From Sphingobium sp. B2D3C (lineage in GTDB: Bacteria; Pseudomonadota; Alphaproteobacteria; Sphingomonadales; Sphingomonadaceae), in assembly GCF_025961835.1 (NCBI RefSeq), contig NZ_JAOQOK010000001.1:682001-746000 (forward strand): DNA of 64,000 bases. Reading direction: 5' to 3'. This document shows positions 36,341-46,200 of this stretch, piece by piece. Made by a program: the position numbers and the translations under genes. The stretch's first letter is position 1. Each line of letters opens with the position of its first letter. The notes beneath the pieces were generated by a model, which did not search any database, was not told the origin of the DNA, and saw nothing but the letters and a program-made list of their open reading frames with translations.

Positions 36341-36901
36341 CTATTCCTTGCCCCGCCCATAATTCTCGATCGCCTGGCTAACCCGCTGGAGGACGGAGAG
36401 ACAGGTCTCAAGCTCAGAGCGGGAGACGTCGCTGAGCAGTGCGTCCCTTATGTCGCTGACCTCCTGCGAGATCGCCTCGATGATCGGATGCGCCGCTGGC
36501 GTAAGGTGCAGGTTCTTGACCCGGCGATCCGTGCTGCTCTCGCGCCGCTCAAGCAGCCCCTGACGGACGAGCTCGTCCACGATGGCCACCAAAGTGGCGC
36601 TGGTGACGGACATATGCTCCGCCAGTTCGGTCTGGGTAATCCCCGGCTGCAGTCGCGCCCAGGCGAGCACCCGCCAGCGGGGCTGTGTCTGGCCCGCGAA
36701 GCGCAGATGTTCATCCAGCAGATTGCGCCACGCGCGGCCGGTGCCGACCAGCCACCACGACATCTGGACCCGCAAATCAGCATCCGAACCGGGTTCCTGA
36801 ACGCGGGCCGGCGGCGGTCCTGGCACGAACCGCGCCTTCGCATCCCTTGCAGAAAAGGGCGTGATTTTCGGCGAATCCTTTGCGTCTTTCGACCTTCCCA
36901 T
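36341..36901 (-). CDS. MarR-family transcriptional regulator
   Basis: A 186-residue MarR protein. The winged helix-turn-helix lies at about 85-150 (QPGITQTELAEHMSVTSATLVAIVDEL, then the wing RRESSTDRRVKNLHLT) and is flanked by dimerisation helices. A charged, proline-rich N-terminal extension of about 40 residues is unusual. ATG 36901 has AGGAGG six bases upstream; ATG 36904 is next to it. It is divergent from a TonB receptor, and a long dyad between the two genes is its likely operator. Ligands of such regulators are often aromatic acids. Confidence 0.87.
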   Translation of the reverse strand: MGRSKDAKDSPKITPFSARDAKARFVPGPPPARVQEPGSDADLRVQMSWWLVGTGRAWRNLLDEHLRFAGQTQPRWRVLAWARLQPGITQTELAEHMSVTSATLVAIVDELVRQGLLERRESSTDRRVKNLHLTPAAHPIIEAISQEVSDIRDALLSDVSRSELETCLSVLQRVSQAIENYGRGKE

Positions 36902-36968
36902 CATCGCCCTCCTGCCTTGTTGGTCTTGATGCTTCAACACCCATTGCCTTCACTTTAAAAGATAGGAT

Positions 36969-37010
36969 ATGAATTACTAGTCGCCCTAACCATTAGGGCG
37001 GTAAATTCAT
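36969..37010. promoter_or_regulatory. Large dyad operator between marR and the TonB receptor gene
   Basis: A perfect inner palindrome, CGCCCTAA (36982-36989) and TTAGGGCG (36993-37000) around CCA. It is flanked by outer arms ATGAATT (36969-36975) and AATTCAT (37004-37010) with near-matching ACT/GTA inner flanks. The symmetry over 42 bp and the position between divergent genes point to a regulator site, presumably MarR. Confidence 0.7.
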
Positions 37011-37088
37011 CTCCATACGTGCTCTACGCCATGCCACATGGGCGCGGTCGAGCGAACGATATGGGCAGAGACTGGGGAGAGGATTGCA

Positions 37089-39938
37089 ATGCTGGCGCTT
37101 CGTCAACGAGTTCGGGTTTTGAGAAATTCTGCGGCCATTCTGGCGATGGCTGCGATCGGCGTGGCCTCTGCCGCGCACGCGCAGGATCAGGGCGGTCCAG
37201 CACCGCAGGCCGAGGATCAGGCCGCATCCGGTTCGCAGGAGATCGTCGTGACCGGCTCGCGCATCACGCGCGGCGGCTTCACCGCGCCGACCCCCGTCAC
37301 CGCGATCGGTCGCGACCGACTGGAGACAACTGCCGCGACGAATATTGGCGACGTGCTGAGCCAGTTGCCCAGCTTTCGGGCCACCTCCAGCCCTTCCGCG
37401 ACGCAGACGACGCCCGGCAATGCCGTCGGCTCCCGCGTGCTGGAACTGCGCAGCCTTGGCAGCGAGCGCACCCTGGTGCTAGTCAATGGCCGTCGGTTCG
37501 TGCCGACGACAGCGCGCGGGACGGTCGACACCAATTATATCCCCGGCATCCTCATCGATCGCGTTGACGTCGTGACCGGCGGTGCATCGGCGGCCTATGG
37601 TTCGGACGCGGTTGCGGGCGTCGTGAACTTCATCCTCAACAACAAGCTCGATGGCCTTCGGGCCGAGGCCCAGTCGGGCATCTCGCAGCGCGGCGACGAC
37701 CGCACGATCTTCCTCTCGGCGGCCGGCGGCACATCCTTCGCCGGTGGCCGGGGCCACGTCGTGTTCGGCGGGGAGTATGAAGACAATGATGGCCTGGCGG
37801 ACTGCTATCAGGCCCGCTCGCTGTGCGCGCAGGAGTGGACGCTTGTCGGCCGCCCGGCTGGCGCGGCCGGTGCGGGCGCCCCGGCGCTGAGCATTCTCAA
37901 CAACGTCCACACCGCCACCATAGCCCCGGGCGGCCTTATCCTCAGCAATGGCCCCCTCAAGGGCCTGCAGTTCCTGCCGGATGGGACGACAGCGCCCTAT
38001 GAGGTCGGCAGGCTCGCGGGTTCGCTGTTTCAGCAGGGCGGCAGTGGGAAGGGCCAGAACGCCTTCCTCGCCGGCCTGCTTCTCAAGGTGCCGGTCGAGC
38101 GCTTCAGCACCTATGGCCATGCCGAATATGAATTCAGCGACGCGCTCAAGGCCACGCTGGAAGCATCCTATGGCGAAGTCCGCGCTTTCTCGGTGAGCGC
38201 GCAGTTGCGCGACAGCACAGGCTCGCTGATCGGTCCGGTCCGCCGCGACAATCCATATCTCCCCCGGTCGGTCACGGACGTCATGGATGCCAACGGCATC
38301 ACCCAGTTCAACATGGGCCGCGCCGGGCTCGACCTCGGCAATGCTCGCGGGGCGACCAAGAGCACTGCCTTCCGCATCATCGGTGGCCTCTCCGGCGCCA
38401 TCACCGATAGCTGGACGTGGAACGCCTACTATCAATATGGCCGCAGCACCTATCATCAGGAAGCGACCAACAACCTCATCCGCTCGCGCCTGCTGCTGGC
38501 GGCCGATGTTACCTCCGGCCCCGGCGGCACGCCAATCTGCCGCTCGACGCTCACCAACCCGACCAATGGCTGCCAGCCGCTCAACCTGATCGGCGCGGGC
38601 CGCTTCAGTCAGGAGGCGCTGGCCTATGTCACCGGCACATCGATGCTCGACCTGAAGATCACGCAGCAGGTTGCCGCGCTCGACGTGCAGGGCGATCTCG
38701 TCGACTTGTGGGCCGGCCCGCTGTCGCTCGCGGCCGGCGCGGAATATCGCCGCGACGAGGTGAAGGGCTCGACGGACCCGCTCTCGCCGACCGGCGCCTT
38801 CTACGTCTCCAACTTCGCTGCTTCCAACGGCAAGGTCGAGGTCAAGGAAGCATTCGTTGAGGCGGTGCTGCCATTGCTCAAGGATAGTGCGCTGGGCAAG
38901 AGCCTGGAGCTGAACGGCGCGGCGCGCCGCACCGACTACAGCACGAGCGGCGCGGTCACTACCTGGAAGCTCGGAGGCGTCTATGAGCCGGTCGATTTCC
39001 TGCGCCTGCGTGGCACGCTCTCTCGCGATATCCGGGCGCCTAATGTGAACGAGCTGTTCGGCTCGGTCACGCGCAGCTTCTCGTCCTTCACCGATCCGGT
39101 GACGAGCAAGCAGGGCCTGATCGAAATCGTCTCGGGTTCCAACAACACGCTGCGCCCGGAGAAGGCCGATACCTTCACGGCCGGGGTGGTGCTGAGCAAC
39201 CTGTCGTTTCTGCGCGGCTTCAACCTCTCGGTCGATTATTACAATATCCGCGTAAACGACGCGATCGCGCAGATCGGCTCATCGACCATCGCGACGCGCT
39301 GTCTGGTGAACAACGCAACCGAGTTCTGCCCGCTGATCACGCGGAACGGGGCAGGCGAAGTCACCCTGATCAACGACCGTCTGCAGAATGTGAACGGCTT
39401 CAAGACCCGGGGCCTGGACATCGAGGCGAGCTATCGCACCCGCATCGGGGCCGCCGCATCGCTCGACCTGCGGCTGCTGGCGACCAAGACGTTCGATCTC
39501 ATGATCATCGACAGCGCCGGTTCGGTCGACCGCGCCGGCCAGACCGGCTTCCGCGCCAGCAACACCCCCGGCGTGCCGGACTATGTGCTGGACGGCATGG
39601 CGACCCTCAAGGCCGGGCCTTTCAGCGTGAGTGCGCATGGCCGCTACATTCCCGAGGGCAAGTTCCTCGTCGAGTTCGTCGGCCCCGAGGATGCGGGCTA
39701 CAGTGTCGGCCTCGCGAACAGCATCAGCACCAATCGCGTCGCCGCCCGCTTCTATGCGGACCTCACGCTGGGCTGGAACGTGAAGGCCGGCCGCAGCGAT
39801 TTCGAATATTTCATCGCGATTCGAAACCTGTTCGACAAGGACCCGCCGATTGCGCCCAGCGCGGTGGGTATCACCAATCAGGTGCTATTCGATCAGGTCG
39901 GGCGCGCGTTCCGCGTCGGGGTGCGTCTCAAGCGATGA
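37089..39938 (+). CDS. TonB-dependent outer-membrane receptor
   Basis: A 949-residue receptor with a signal peptide (about 1-33, ending AHA), a plug (about 50-180, including LGSERTLVLVNGRRFVP and GGASAAYGSDAVAGVVNF) and a barrel ending FRVGVRLKR. The plug style resembles the sphingomonad receptor at 22872. ATG 37089 is preceded by GAGAGG. Its stop overlaps the next gene by four bases, so outer-membrane and inner-membrane uptake are translated together. Substrate unknown. Confidence 0.92.
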   Translation: MLALRQRVRVLRNSAAILAMAAIGVASAAHAQDQGGPAPQAEDQAASGSQEIVVTGSRITRGGFTAPTPVTAIGRDRLETTAATNIGDVLSQLPSFRATSSPSATQTTPGNAVGSRVLELRSLGSERTLVLVNGRRFVPTTARGTVDTNYIPGILIDRVDVVTGGASAAYGSDAVAGVVNFILNNKLDGLRAEAQSGISQRGDDRTIFLSAAGGTSFAGGRGHVVFGGEYEDNDGLADCYQARSLCAQEWTLVGRPAGAAGAGAPALSILNNVHTATIAPGGLILSNGPLKGLQFLPDGTTAPYEVGRLAGSLFQQGGSGKGQNAFLAGLLLKVPVERFSTYGHAEYEFSDALKATLEASYGEVRAFSVSAQLRDSTGSLIGPVRRDNPYLPRSVTDVMDANGITQFNMGRAGLDLGNARGATKSTAFRIIGGLSGAITDSWTWNAYYQYGRSTYHQEATNNLIRSRLLLAADVTSGPGGTPICRSTLTNPTNGCQPLNLIGAGRFSQEALAYVTGTSMLDLKITQQVAALDVQGDLVDLWAGPLSLAAGAEYRRDEVKGSTDPLSPTGAFYVSNFAASNGKVEVKEAFVEAVLPLLKDSALGKSLELNGAARRTDYSTSGAVTTWKLGGVYEPVDFLRLRGTLSRDIRAPNVNELFGSVTRSFSSFTDPVTSKQGLIEIVSGSNNTLRPEKADTFTAGVVLSNLSFLRGFNLSVDYYNIRVNDAIAQIGSSTIATRCLVNNATEFCPLITRNGAGEVTLINDRLQNVNGFKTRGLDIEASYRTRIGAAASLDLRLLATKTFDLMIIDSAGSVDRAGQTGFRASNTPGVPDYVLDGMATLKAGPFSVSAHGRYIPEGKFLVEFVGPEDAGYSVGLANSISTNRVAARFYADLTLGWNVKAGRSDFEYFIAIRNLFDKDPPIAPSAVGITNQVLFDQVGRAFRVGVRLKR

Positions 39939-41323
39939 GCGAGCCGGTCGGCACGCAAGCCACGGGTGAGACGCAGCCGGCAATGGCCGGCGCGTCTGGA
40001 GCCGGCGACGATTGGCCGTCGCCGGCCCGCGCCTGGTACACGATCTGGCTGATCGCGTTCGTGACCATGCTCTCCAATGTCGACCGGAACATCATCAATC
40101 TGCTGGTCCAGCCGATCAAGCGCGACCTGGCGCTCAGCGACACCCAGATCAGCCTCATCATCGGCTTCGCCTTTTCGTCGGCCTATATGGTCGTCGGCTT
40201 GCCGATGGCTCGCGTCGCGGATCAGCGCAGCCGCAAGATGATCCTGACGGCCGGCCTGACGGTGTGGAGCCTGGCCACTGCGCTCTGTGGCATGGCCAGG
40301 AGCTTCGGCGGGCTGTTTTTCGCACGCGGCGTCGTCGGGGGCGCGGAGTCCGTCGCCGGCCCCTCGTCCATGTCGATGATCGCGGACATGGTGCCGCGGT
40401 CGAAGCTGCCGCGTGCCTTCGCGGTCTATCAGCTCGGCATCAGCGCCGGTCAGGCCACGGCGTTGTTGGCCGGTGGCCTGCTGGTGGCGTTCTTTGCCGG
40501 AATGGGGCCGGTCCATATCCCGGTTCTGGGCGAGATGCGGGAATGGCAACTCGTCTTCCTCGTCTGCGCTCTGCCGGGGCTGGCAACCGCCTTGCTCTTT
40601 CTCTTCACCGTGCGGGAGCCGGTGCGCCGCAATCGTCGCGGCAAGGGCAGCGTACCGCTGCGCGAGGTCGGGGCGTATCTCCTGTCAAACCGCATATTGT
40701 TCCTGCCCCTGTTCCTCAGCATCGGCATCGGCGCGATCGAGACGACGGGCCTCATGACGTGGCGCGCGGCCTTTTATGAGCGCACCTATGGGTGGGGACC
40801 GGCGCAGATCGGGCCACTGCTGGCGCTGTCGCTCCTCATCTCCACGCCGATTGCGTTGACGCTGGGCACCTGGTTTGCGGAATATATGGGCAAGCGCGGC
40901 AATCCCGATGCGATGGCGCGGGTCTGCTTCTATTCGCAAGCCCTGTCCGCTCCTTTCGCGATCGCCACCTCGCTCATGCCCAGCCCCTGGCTCGCCTTCC
41001 TCTGCGGCATGATCTCGTCGATCATCGGCCTCGCCAGCGCCCCTGCGCAGAATGCGGCGATCCAGATGGTGACGCCAAGCGAGATGCGCGCCCAGATCAG
41101 CGCTGTGTATCTCTTCACCATCAGTGTCATCGGCAATGGCCTCGGGCCGCTGCTCATTGCGCTGGTGACCGATTTCCTGCTGAAGGACGAGAGCATGCTG
41201 CGCTACTCGATGGCGTTCTTCGCCGCCGTAATGGCCCCCGGCGGGGCGGCGCTCATGTATCTGGCGATCAAACCTTATGCTCAGGCTGTAAGGAGTTCTG
41301 GTTTCGGGGAGCCGTCCCGCTGA
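39935..41323 (+). CDS. MFS transporter (spinster-like subgroup)
   Basis: A 462-residue major facilitator with about 12 helices. The motif after helix 1, NVDRNIINLLVQPIKRDLALSDTQISLI, and the loop MARVADQRSRKMIL (2-3 loop) are typical of MFS members that accompany TonB receptors in sphingomonads. It probably moves the small organic compound taken up by the receptor across the inner membrane. The start overlaps the receptor stop (ATGA). Confidence 0.88.
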   Translation: MSEPVGTQATGETQPAMAGASGAGDDWPSPARAWYTIWLIAFVTMLSNVDRNIINLLVQPIKRDLALSDTQISLIIGFAFSSAYMVVGLPMARVADQRSRKMILTAGLTVWSLATALCGMARSFGGLFFARGVVGGAESVAGPSSMSMIADMVPRSKLPRAFAVYQLGISAGQATALLAGGLLVAFFAGMGPVHIPVLGEMREWQLVFLVCALPGLATALLFLFTVREPVRRNRRGKGSVPLREVGAYLLSNRILFLPLFLSIGIGAIETTGLMTWRAAFYERTYGWGPAQIGPLLALSLLISTPIALTLGTWFAEYMGKRGNPDAMARVCFYSQALSAPFAIATSLMPSPWLAFLCGMISSIIGLASAPAQNAAIQMVTPSEMRAQISAVYLFTISVIGNGLGPLLIALVTDFLLKDESMLRYSMAFFAAVMAPGGAALMYLAIKPYAQAVRSSGFGEPSR

Positions 41324-41584
41324 AGGGGGTCGGAGGCCCTGCTTCCGTGATGCAGGTTTCTGCGAGCTGCCATTTGACAGACTGCCTGAAAATGCGCGTC
41401 ACGCGCAGGCCGAAAATACGACCTGCCGTTTTCTTTCTGCCGAAAGCATTCTTCGAAGCGCCCGACGACGCTGGCGCAATTTTTTGATTTCACGGCAGAT
41501 GCGCCGCGAGGATGAACGACGGCCGGGGTGGGGTTGCATCGTTGGCATCTGCGCGCCCGCCCGCTATCGGCGCTGTACCGAGCG

Positions 41585-42727
41585 ATGGAAGATCTGATGG
41601 AAGTCGAGCCGTTTCAGGCCATAGAATTGAGCAAGTTGGCCTATCACCTGGGTGCGGAGGGGCGCTCGGTTCTCCATATGGAGTTTGGCCAGCCCTCGAC
41701 GGGGGCACCGCAGGCCGCGCTGGACGCTGCGCGCGACGCGCTCGGCATCGATCCGATGGGCTATTGGGAGAGCCCTGCGCTGCAGGCGCGGCTCGTCCAG
41801 CTTTATCGGGAGCGGTACGGCATGGCAGCCGAGCCTGATCAATTCCTGCTTACCTGCGGCGCCTCGCCGGCATTGGTCCTTGCGTTGAGCAACCGTTTCA
41901 AGGCGGGCGACCGGATCGCCATGGCGCGGCCGGGCTATGTCGCCTATCGCAACACCGTGCGCGCGCTCACCATGACGCCGATCGAGATCGAATGCGGCGA
42001 ACAGGCGCGCTTTCAACTGACGGCGCGCGCGCTCGCGGCGCTGGATCCGGCACCGCAGGGTGTGATCGTCGCCAGCCCGGCCAACCCCACCGGAACGATC
42101 ATCGCACCTGCCGAACTGGAGGCGATTGCGCGGCTCTGCAGGGAGCGCGGTATCGCGATCATCTCGGACGAAATCTACCATGGCCTCAGCTACGGCGCGC
42201 CTTGCCGCTCGATGGGAGAATTCGCACCGGATGCGATGATCGTCAGCAGCTTCTCCAAATATTACTGCATGCCCGGCTGGCGGCTCGGCTGGCTTTATGT
42301 GCCGCGCCCCATGGTCGAGCGAGCACGCGCCTATATGGGCAGCCTGTTCCTGACCGCGCCGTCGGTCAGTCAGCATGCGGCCTTGGCGGCGCTGGACTGC
42401 ACGCCAGAGCTGGAAGCGCATCGCGCCACTTACGCCCGTAACCGGGACATTCTGCTGGAGGCCTTGCCAGCCCTCGGTCTGCGACGCATCGCGCCGCCGG
42501 ATGGTGCCTTCTACATCTATGCGGATGTCAGCGACTTTACGGATGATAGCCCGGCGTTCTGTAAGAAGTTGCTCGTTGAGACAGGCCTCGCCACGGGACC
42601 GGGGGTCGACCATGATCCGGTCAATGGCCATCGGTTCATCCGGCTGAGCTTTGCGATCACGGAAGCCGAAGTGCGAGAGGCAGTTCGGCGCCTTTCGGCG
42701 TGGTTGCCCGACCAGCGACGGCTGTAA
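41585..42727 (+). CDS. PLP-dependent class I/II aminotransferase
   Basis: A 380-residue fold-type I aminotransferase. The PLP lysine is about residue 225 in SSFSKYYCMPGWRLGW. Other family marks are SPANPTGT, the Asp in IISDEIYHGLSY, and the carboxylate-binding Arg in RFIRLSFA. Amino-acid specificity cannot be read. The frame continues upstream to a GTG at 41528, but ATG 41585 (MEDLMEVEPFQAIELSKLA) is a normal family start; ATG 41597 is also possible. It lies about 260 bp after the MFS gene, in a gap with no other feature. Confidence 0.85.
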   Translation: MEDLMEVEPFQAIELSKLAYHLGAEGRSVLHMEFGQPSTGAPQAALDAARDALGIDPMGYWESPALQARLVQLYRERYGMAAEPDQFLLTCGASPALVLALSNRFKAGDRIAMARPGYVAYRNTVRALTMTPIEIECGEQARFQLTARALAALDPAPQGVIVASPANPTGTIIAPAELEAIARLCRERGIAIISDEIYHGLSYGAPCRSMGEFAPDAMIVSSFSKYYCMPGWRLGWLYVPRPMVERARAYMGSLFLTAPSVSQHAALAALDCTPELEAHRATYARNRDILLEALPALGLRRIAPPDGAFYIYADVSDFTDDSPAFCKKLLVETGLATGPGVDHDPVNGHRFIRLSFAITEAEVREAVRRLSAWLPDQRRL

Positions 42728-42943
42728 CGATCACGTCGCGGGCGGGTGGTCCCCAACCATATTTTAGATGAGCGGATTGCAGTGCAATCGATGTCTTGCT
42801 TGCGCATCTGTTAACCATGGTTATCGGCTTAACACGGCCGGTATGGCCTCGCTCCAGACCGGCGGCGCGGATTTTCACACGACAAATCAGCTGCATGGCT
42901 CCGATCTGCATGCGCATCATCTTGACAAGGCCAGGATTTTTTG

Positions 42944-42972
42944 TTGCGCTGCCGCTCAGCTAACGTTAATAT
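42944..42972 (+). promoter_or_regulatory. Possible promoter for the riboswitch-autotransporter transcript
   Basis: TAATAT (42967-42972) is a good -10 box, with TTGCGC (42944-42949) 17 bp upstream as a poor -35. Transcription would begin near 42979, about 40 bases before the riboswitch. The gap 42728-42943 before it holds only a palindrome TAACCATGGTTA (42812-42823). Confidence 0.35.
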
Positions 42973-43018
42973 TCCTCCTGAAGATGACGGCTCGGCCCCA
43001 CGGGCGTTCCCAAGGGTG

Positions 43019-43108
43019 TTCGTCGCCTTCGACAAGGGCAAACTGTCGGTAACGGCGGGACGCAAAGCCTCCGGCCCCAATGGGGTAGCGGGGCTACCGG
43101 GGGATGAA
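43019..43108 (+). promoter_or_regulatory. Cyclic-di-GMP-I (GEMM) riboswitch
   Basis: The conserved core of the GEMM aptamer is present in order: GGGCAAAC (43036-43043), then a helix CTGTCG/CGGCGG capped by a GTAA tetraloop (43043-43058), then GGGACGCAAAGCCTCCGGCC (43057-43076), then GGTAGCGGGGCTACC (43084-43098). A closing helix also forms, TTCGTC (43019-43024) with GATGAA (43103-43108). These match the Vibrio cholerae Vc2 aptamer element by element. The gene downstream, after a leader of about 180 bases, is a giant autotransporter, a logical target for the biofilm signal. The expression platform was not identified. Confidence 0.92.
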
Positions 43109-43291
43109 ATAGAGCATTTTCGGATATCGTGTGTAACCTGCTGTGAGAAGGTCATGGGGTTCGTTTGAACCTCAGGCTGCGCTCCCTGTCGTCGCGCTTC
43201 GATCCTGTCTCAAATCCCGTTGAACCGCACCTGCATGGCGGTTTGCCCTTCACATCATCTGGGCGGTGGGCCCACACGAGGGGATTTCGTA

Positions 43292-46200
43292 ATGCAGGGC
43301 AAGGCAATCAAAACGCGCGGCGCCGTTCGGCAGGCTCTCAAGGCCGGTCTGTTCAGCAGCGTCGGCATTGCGGGGATGTTGGCAGGCGCATCGGCCGCCC
43401 ACGCCGAGCCTGGCATTTGCCAGGCTGAGGGTGATGTGACCCTGTTTTTCTGCGAACCCTCGTCGGTTAAGGCTCGTATTGAAGGAGGCGATACCAGCCT
43501 CACTGTGAACGGCGCACAGGACGAGTGGAGTATCACGGGCGATGGCGTCAGCTATTATACGTGGGACAATACAGTCTCTGGCGACATTACGTCGACGCTG
43601 CTCATCACCAATTCCACGATCAGCACCACTGATAATGGCGGCGTAAACGTCAGTTCCAATATCCAGGGTCGGAACGACATCTCGGTCACCTTGGGCCCGG
43701 ACGTCACAGTCAACAGCGTGGGTGGCAGCGGTGGCATTTGGGTTCGCAACCAGATCGCGGGGGACATCGCGATCGAGAATGGCGCCGCGCTGACGGTCTC
43801 AGGCGTGGAAACCAATGGCATCTCTGCCACCACCAACGCAGGATCGGTGAACATCACCAATAGCGGGGCCATCACGGTCCAGCAAACCAACGGGGCTGCA
43901 GACTTCACCCAACGGGGAATTTACGCCGACGGCGGTTTCAACGATGCCGAGCCGGTCGAAGTGACCGTGATGAACACTGGCCAGGTGGAGGCCCAGGCGG
44001 CGGGTATCCGCGTCGTCAATTACAACGGTTTGGCTAAAATCACGAACAACGCCTACGTTTCTTCGGTGAACAATCAGGCGCTGGTCGGCTGGACGCCGAA
44101 CGGCGAAGTGGTGATCGACAATCAGGAGCAGGGTGAGGCTATCTCGGCCAACGGCGCGGCGATTCAGGGCGCCTCGCAGATCGGCAATATCACCATCACC
44201 AACGCAGGCATTGCGGAGGGCACCACCGGCATTCTTGCCGTCGCCGGCTTCGATGAGGATGCGCCCGGCTCTGGTAAAATCACCATCACCAACAGCGGCA
44301 TTGTCACCGGCAGAACCAGAAGCGCAGTTCAGGCGCGCACGCCGCTTGGCGATGTGGTCATCAGCAACACCGGCACGCTGCAATCGCTGAGCGAGATCGC
44401 AGCTGTCGATGCAGACACGCTCAGCGGAATGGTCCAGATCACCAATTCCGGGTCGATCCTGGGTGAAACCGGTATCGTCACCAACAGCGCGGCGACCACG
44501 ATCATCAACGCCGGTACCATCGAGGCCTCGCCTTCCTTCGGCCACGCCATTCTGATGGGCGCCGGCGACGTGACGCTGGAGTTGCATGCCGGCTCCAACA
44601 TCATCGGCCTCGTCGCGGATGCGGATATCGCGAGCGGCACCAATACCCTGGCGCTGGGCGGCGCCATCAATGCGTCATTCGACGCCGGATTGGTCGGCAC
44701 GCAATATTATGATTTCGATGAGTTCGTGAAGGTAGGGACCGGCACCTGGACGCTCACGGGGACAGGGACGACCGGCTGGACGGTCCGCGAAGGGACGCTG
44801 AACGCTGCCAGCAGCGACGCATTCGGTGTGGGTCAGGCCTATGTCGTTGAAGGGGGCGTGCTGGGCGTGGGGGGCTCCACCTATCAGGCGACCCTGGGCT
44901 CGCTCACTGTCGGAGAAGCTGGCCTTGTCTCCACCGATGGCGGCGTGCTCGTGCTCGACCAGAGCAGCGACACCGTCTTCGCCGGCACGTTGGTCGGCCA
45001 GGGCAGGTTCGTCAAGGCGGGCGAAGGTGCGCTCGCTTTCACCGGCAATGGCGCTCTCTTCAACGGTGCGCTGGATGTCACCGGCGGCGCCTTTGACCTC
45101 ACGGGCGGTTTCAGCGCCAGCACGGTGACCGTGGGCGGCGCGGAGCTGGCTTCGCTCAATATCAAGGCGGGGGGGCAGCTCAACTCTGTCTCTGCGGCCA
45201 TTGGCATGAATGGCACCGCGGGGAGCGTTACCGTTGATGGCGGCGCGAGCTGGATCAACTCAAGCCTCATCGAGATCAGCCGCAATCCCAATTCCTCCGG
45301 GTCGCTGACCATCACAAATGGCGGCTCGGTCGAAACTGTGAATGGCAGCATTTATATGGGCGCGGGCGGCTCGGTCAGCATCAGTGGTCAGGGTTCGGCG
45401 CTCCGTGTCGGTACGCTGCATTCCGAACTGCCGGCCGACTGGGTTTCGGCCGATGGCTGGTTCAGTGCGGATGAGGGCAGCATCTCGGTGACCGACGGTG
45501 GTTTGCTGGAGGCTGACGGCAGCTATATCGGCGGAAACGGGTCCGGCACGGCGACGATGATCGTCGACGGTGCCGACACGGTGTGGCGCAACGGCCTCAG
45601 CCTGTACATCGGCGGCACCGGCAACGACACCGTTGGCCAGGGCAATGTGACGGTGTCCGGCGGCGCAGAAGTCACGTCCTACACCAGCGCGCTTGGCGTC
45701 GACACCGGCTCGAGCGGAACGCTGACGCTGACCGGCGAAGGCACGACCTACAGTGTTCTCGCCCGTAACGGCTACGCCGGCAACATGCGGGTCGGCTACA
45801 GCGGCACGGGCACCGCCACGGTTTCCAACGGCGCCCTGCTGTCGGTAGCCGCCCTGATCGATGTGGCGAGCCAGGAGGGCAGCAGCGGTACGCTGACCAT
45901 AGAGGCGGGCGGCCGCGTCACCGGCGAATCCCTGCGAATCGGTGGGGCTCAGTCCGCTGTCGGCAGCGTCAGCGTCGATGGAGCAGGCTCCACGCTTGAG
46001 ATCGGCAGCGGTCGCATCGGTATCGGCATCTCTGGCGAGGGCACGCTCATGGTCAGCAATGGCGCCTCGGCGAGTTCGCAAGGTGCGATCATTGGCTGGG
46101 AGTCCACCGGTCAGGGCACGGCCATCGTGAGCGGCGCGGGCAGCACGTGGACCAATGACGGCATTCTCTACGTCGGCAACGTCGGCGAAGGAACGCTCAA

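Noticed and set aside
42922-42927. TTGACA as the -35 box for the riboswitch transcript
   Set aside because: No acceptable -10 box is found 16-18 bp downstream; the TAATAT at 42967 is too far away.
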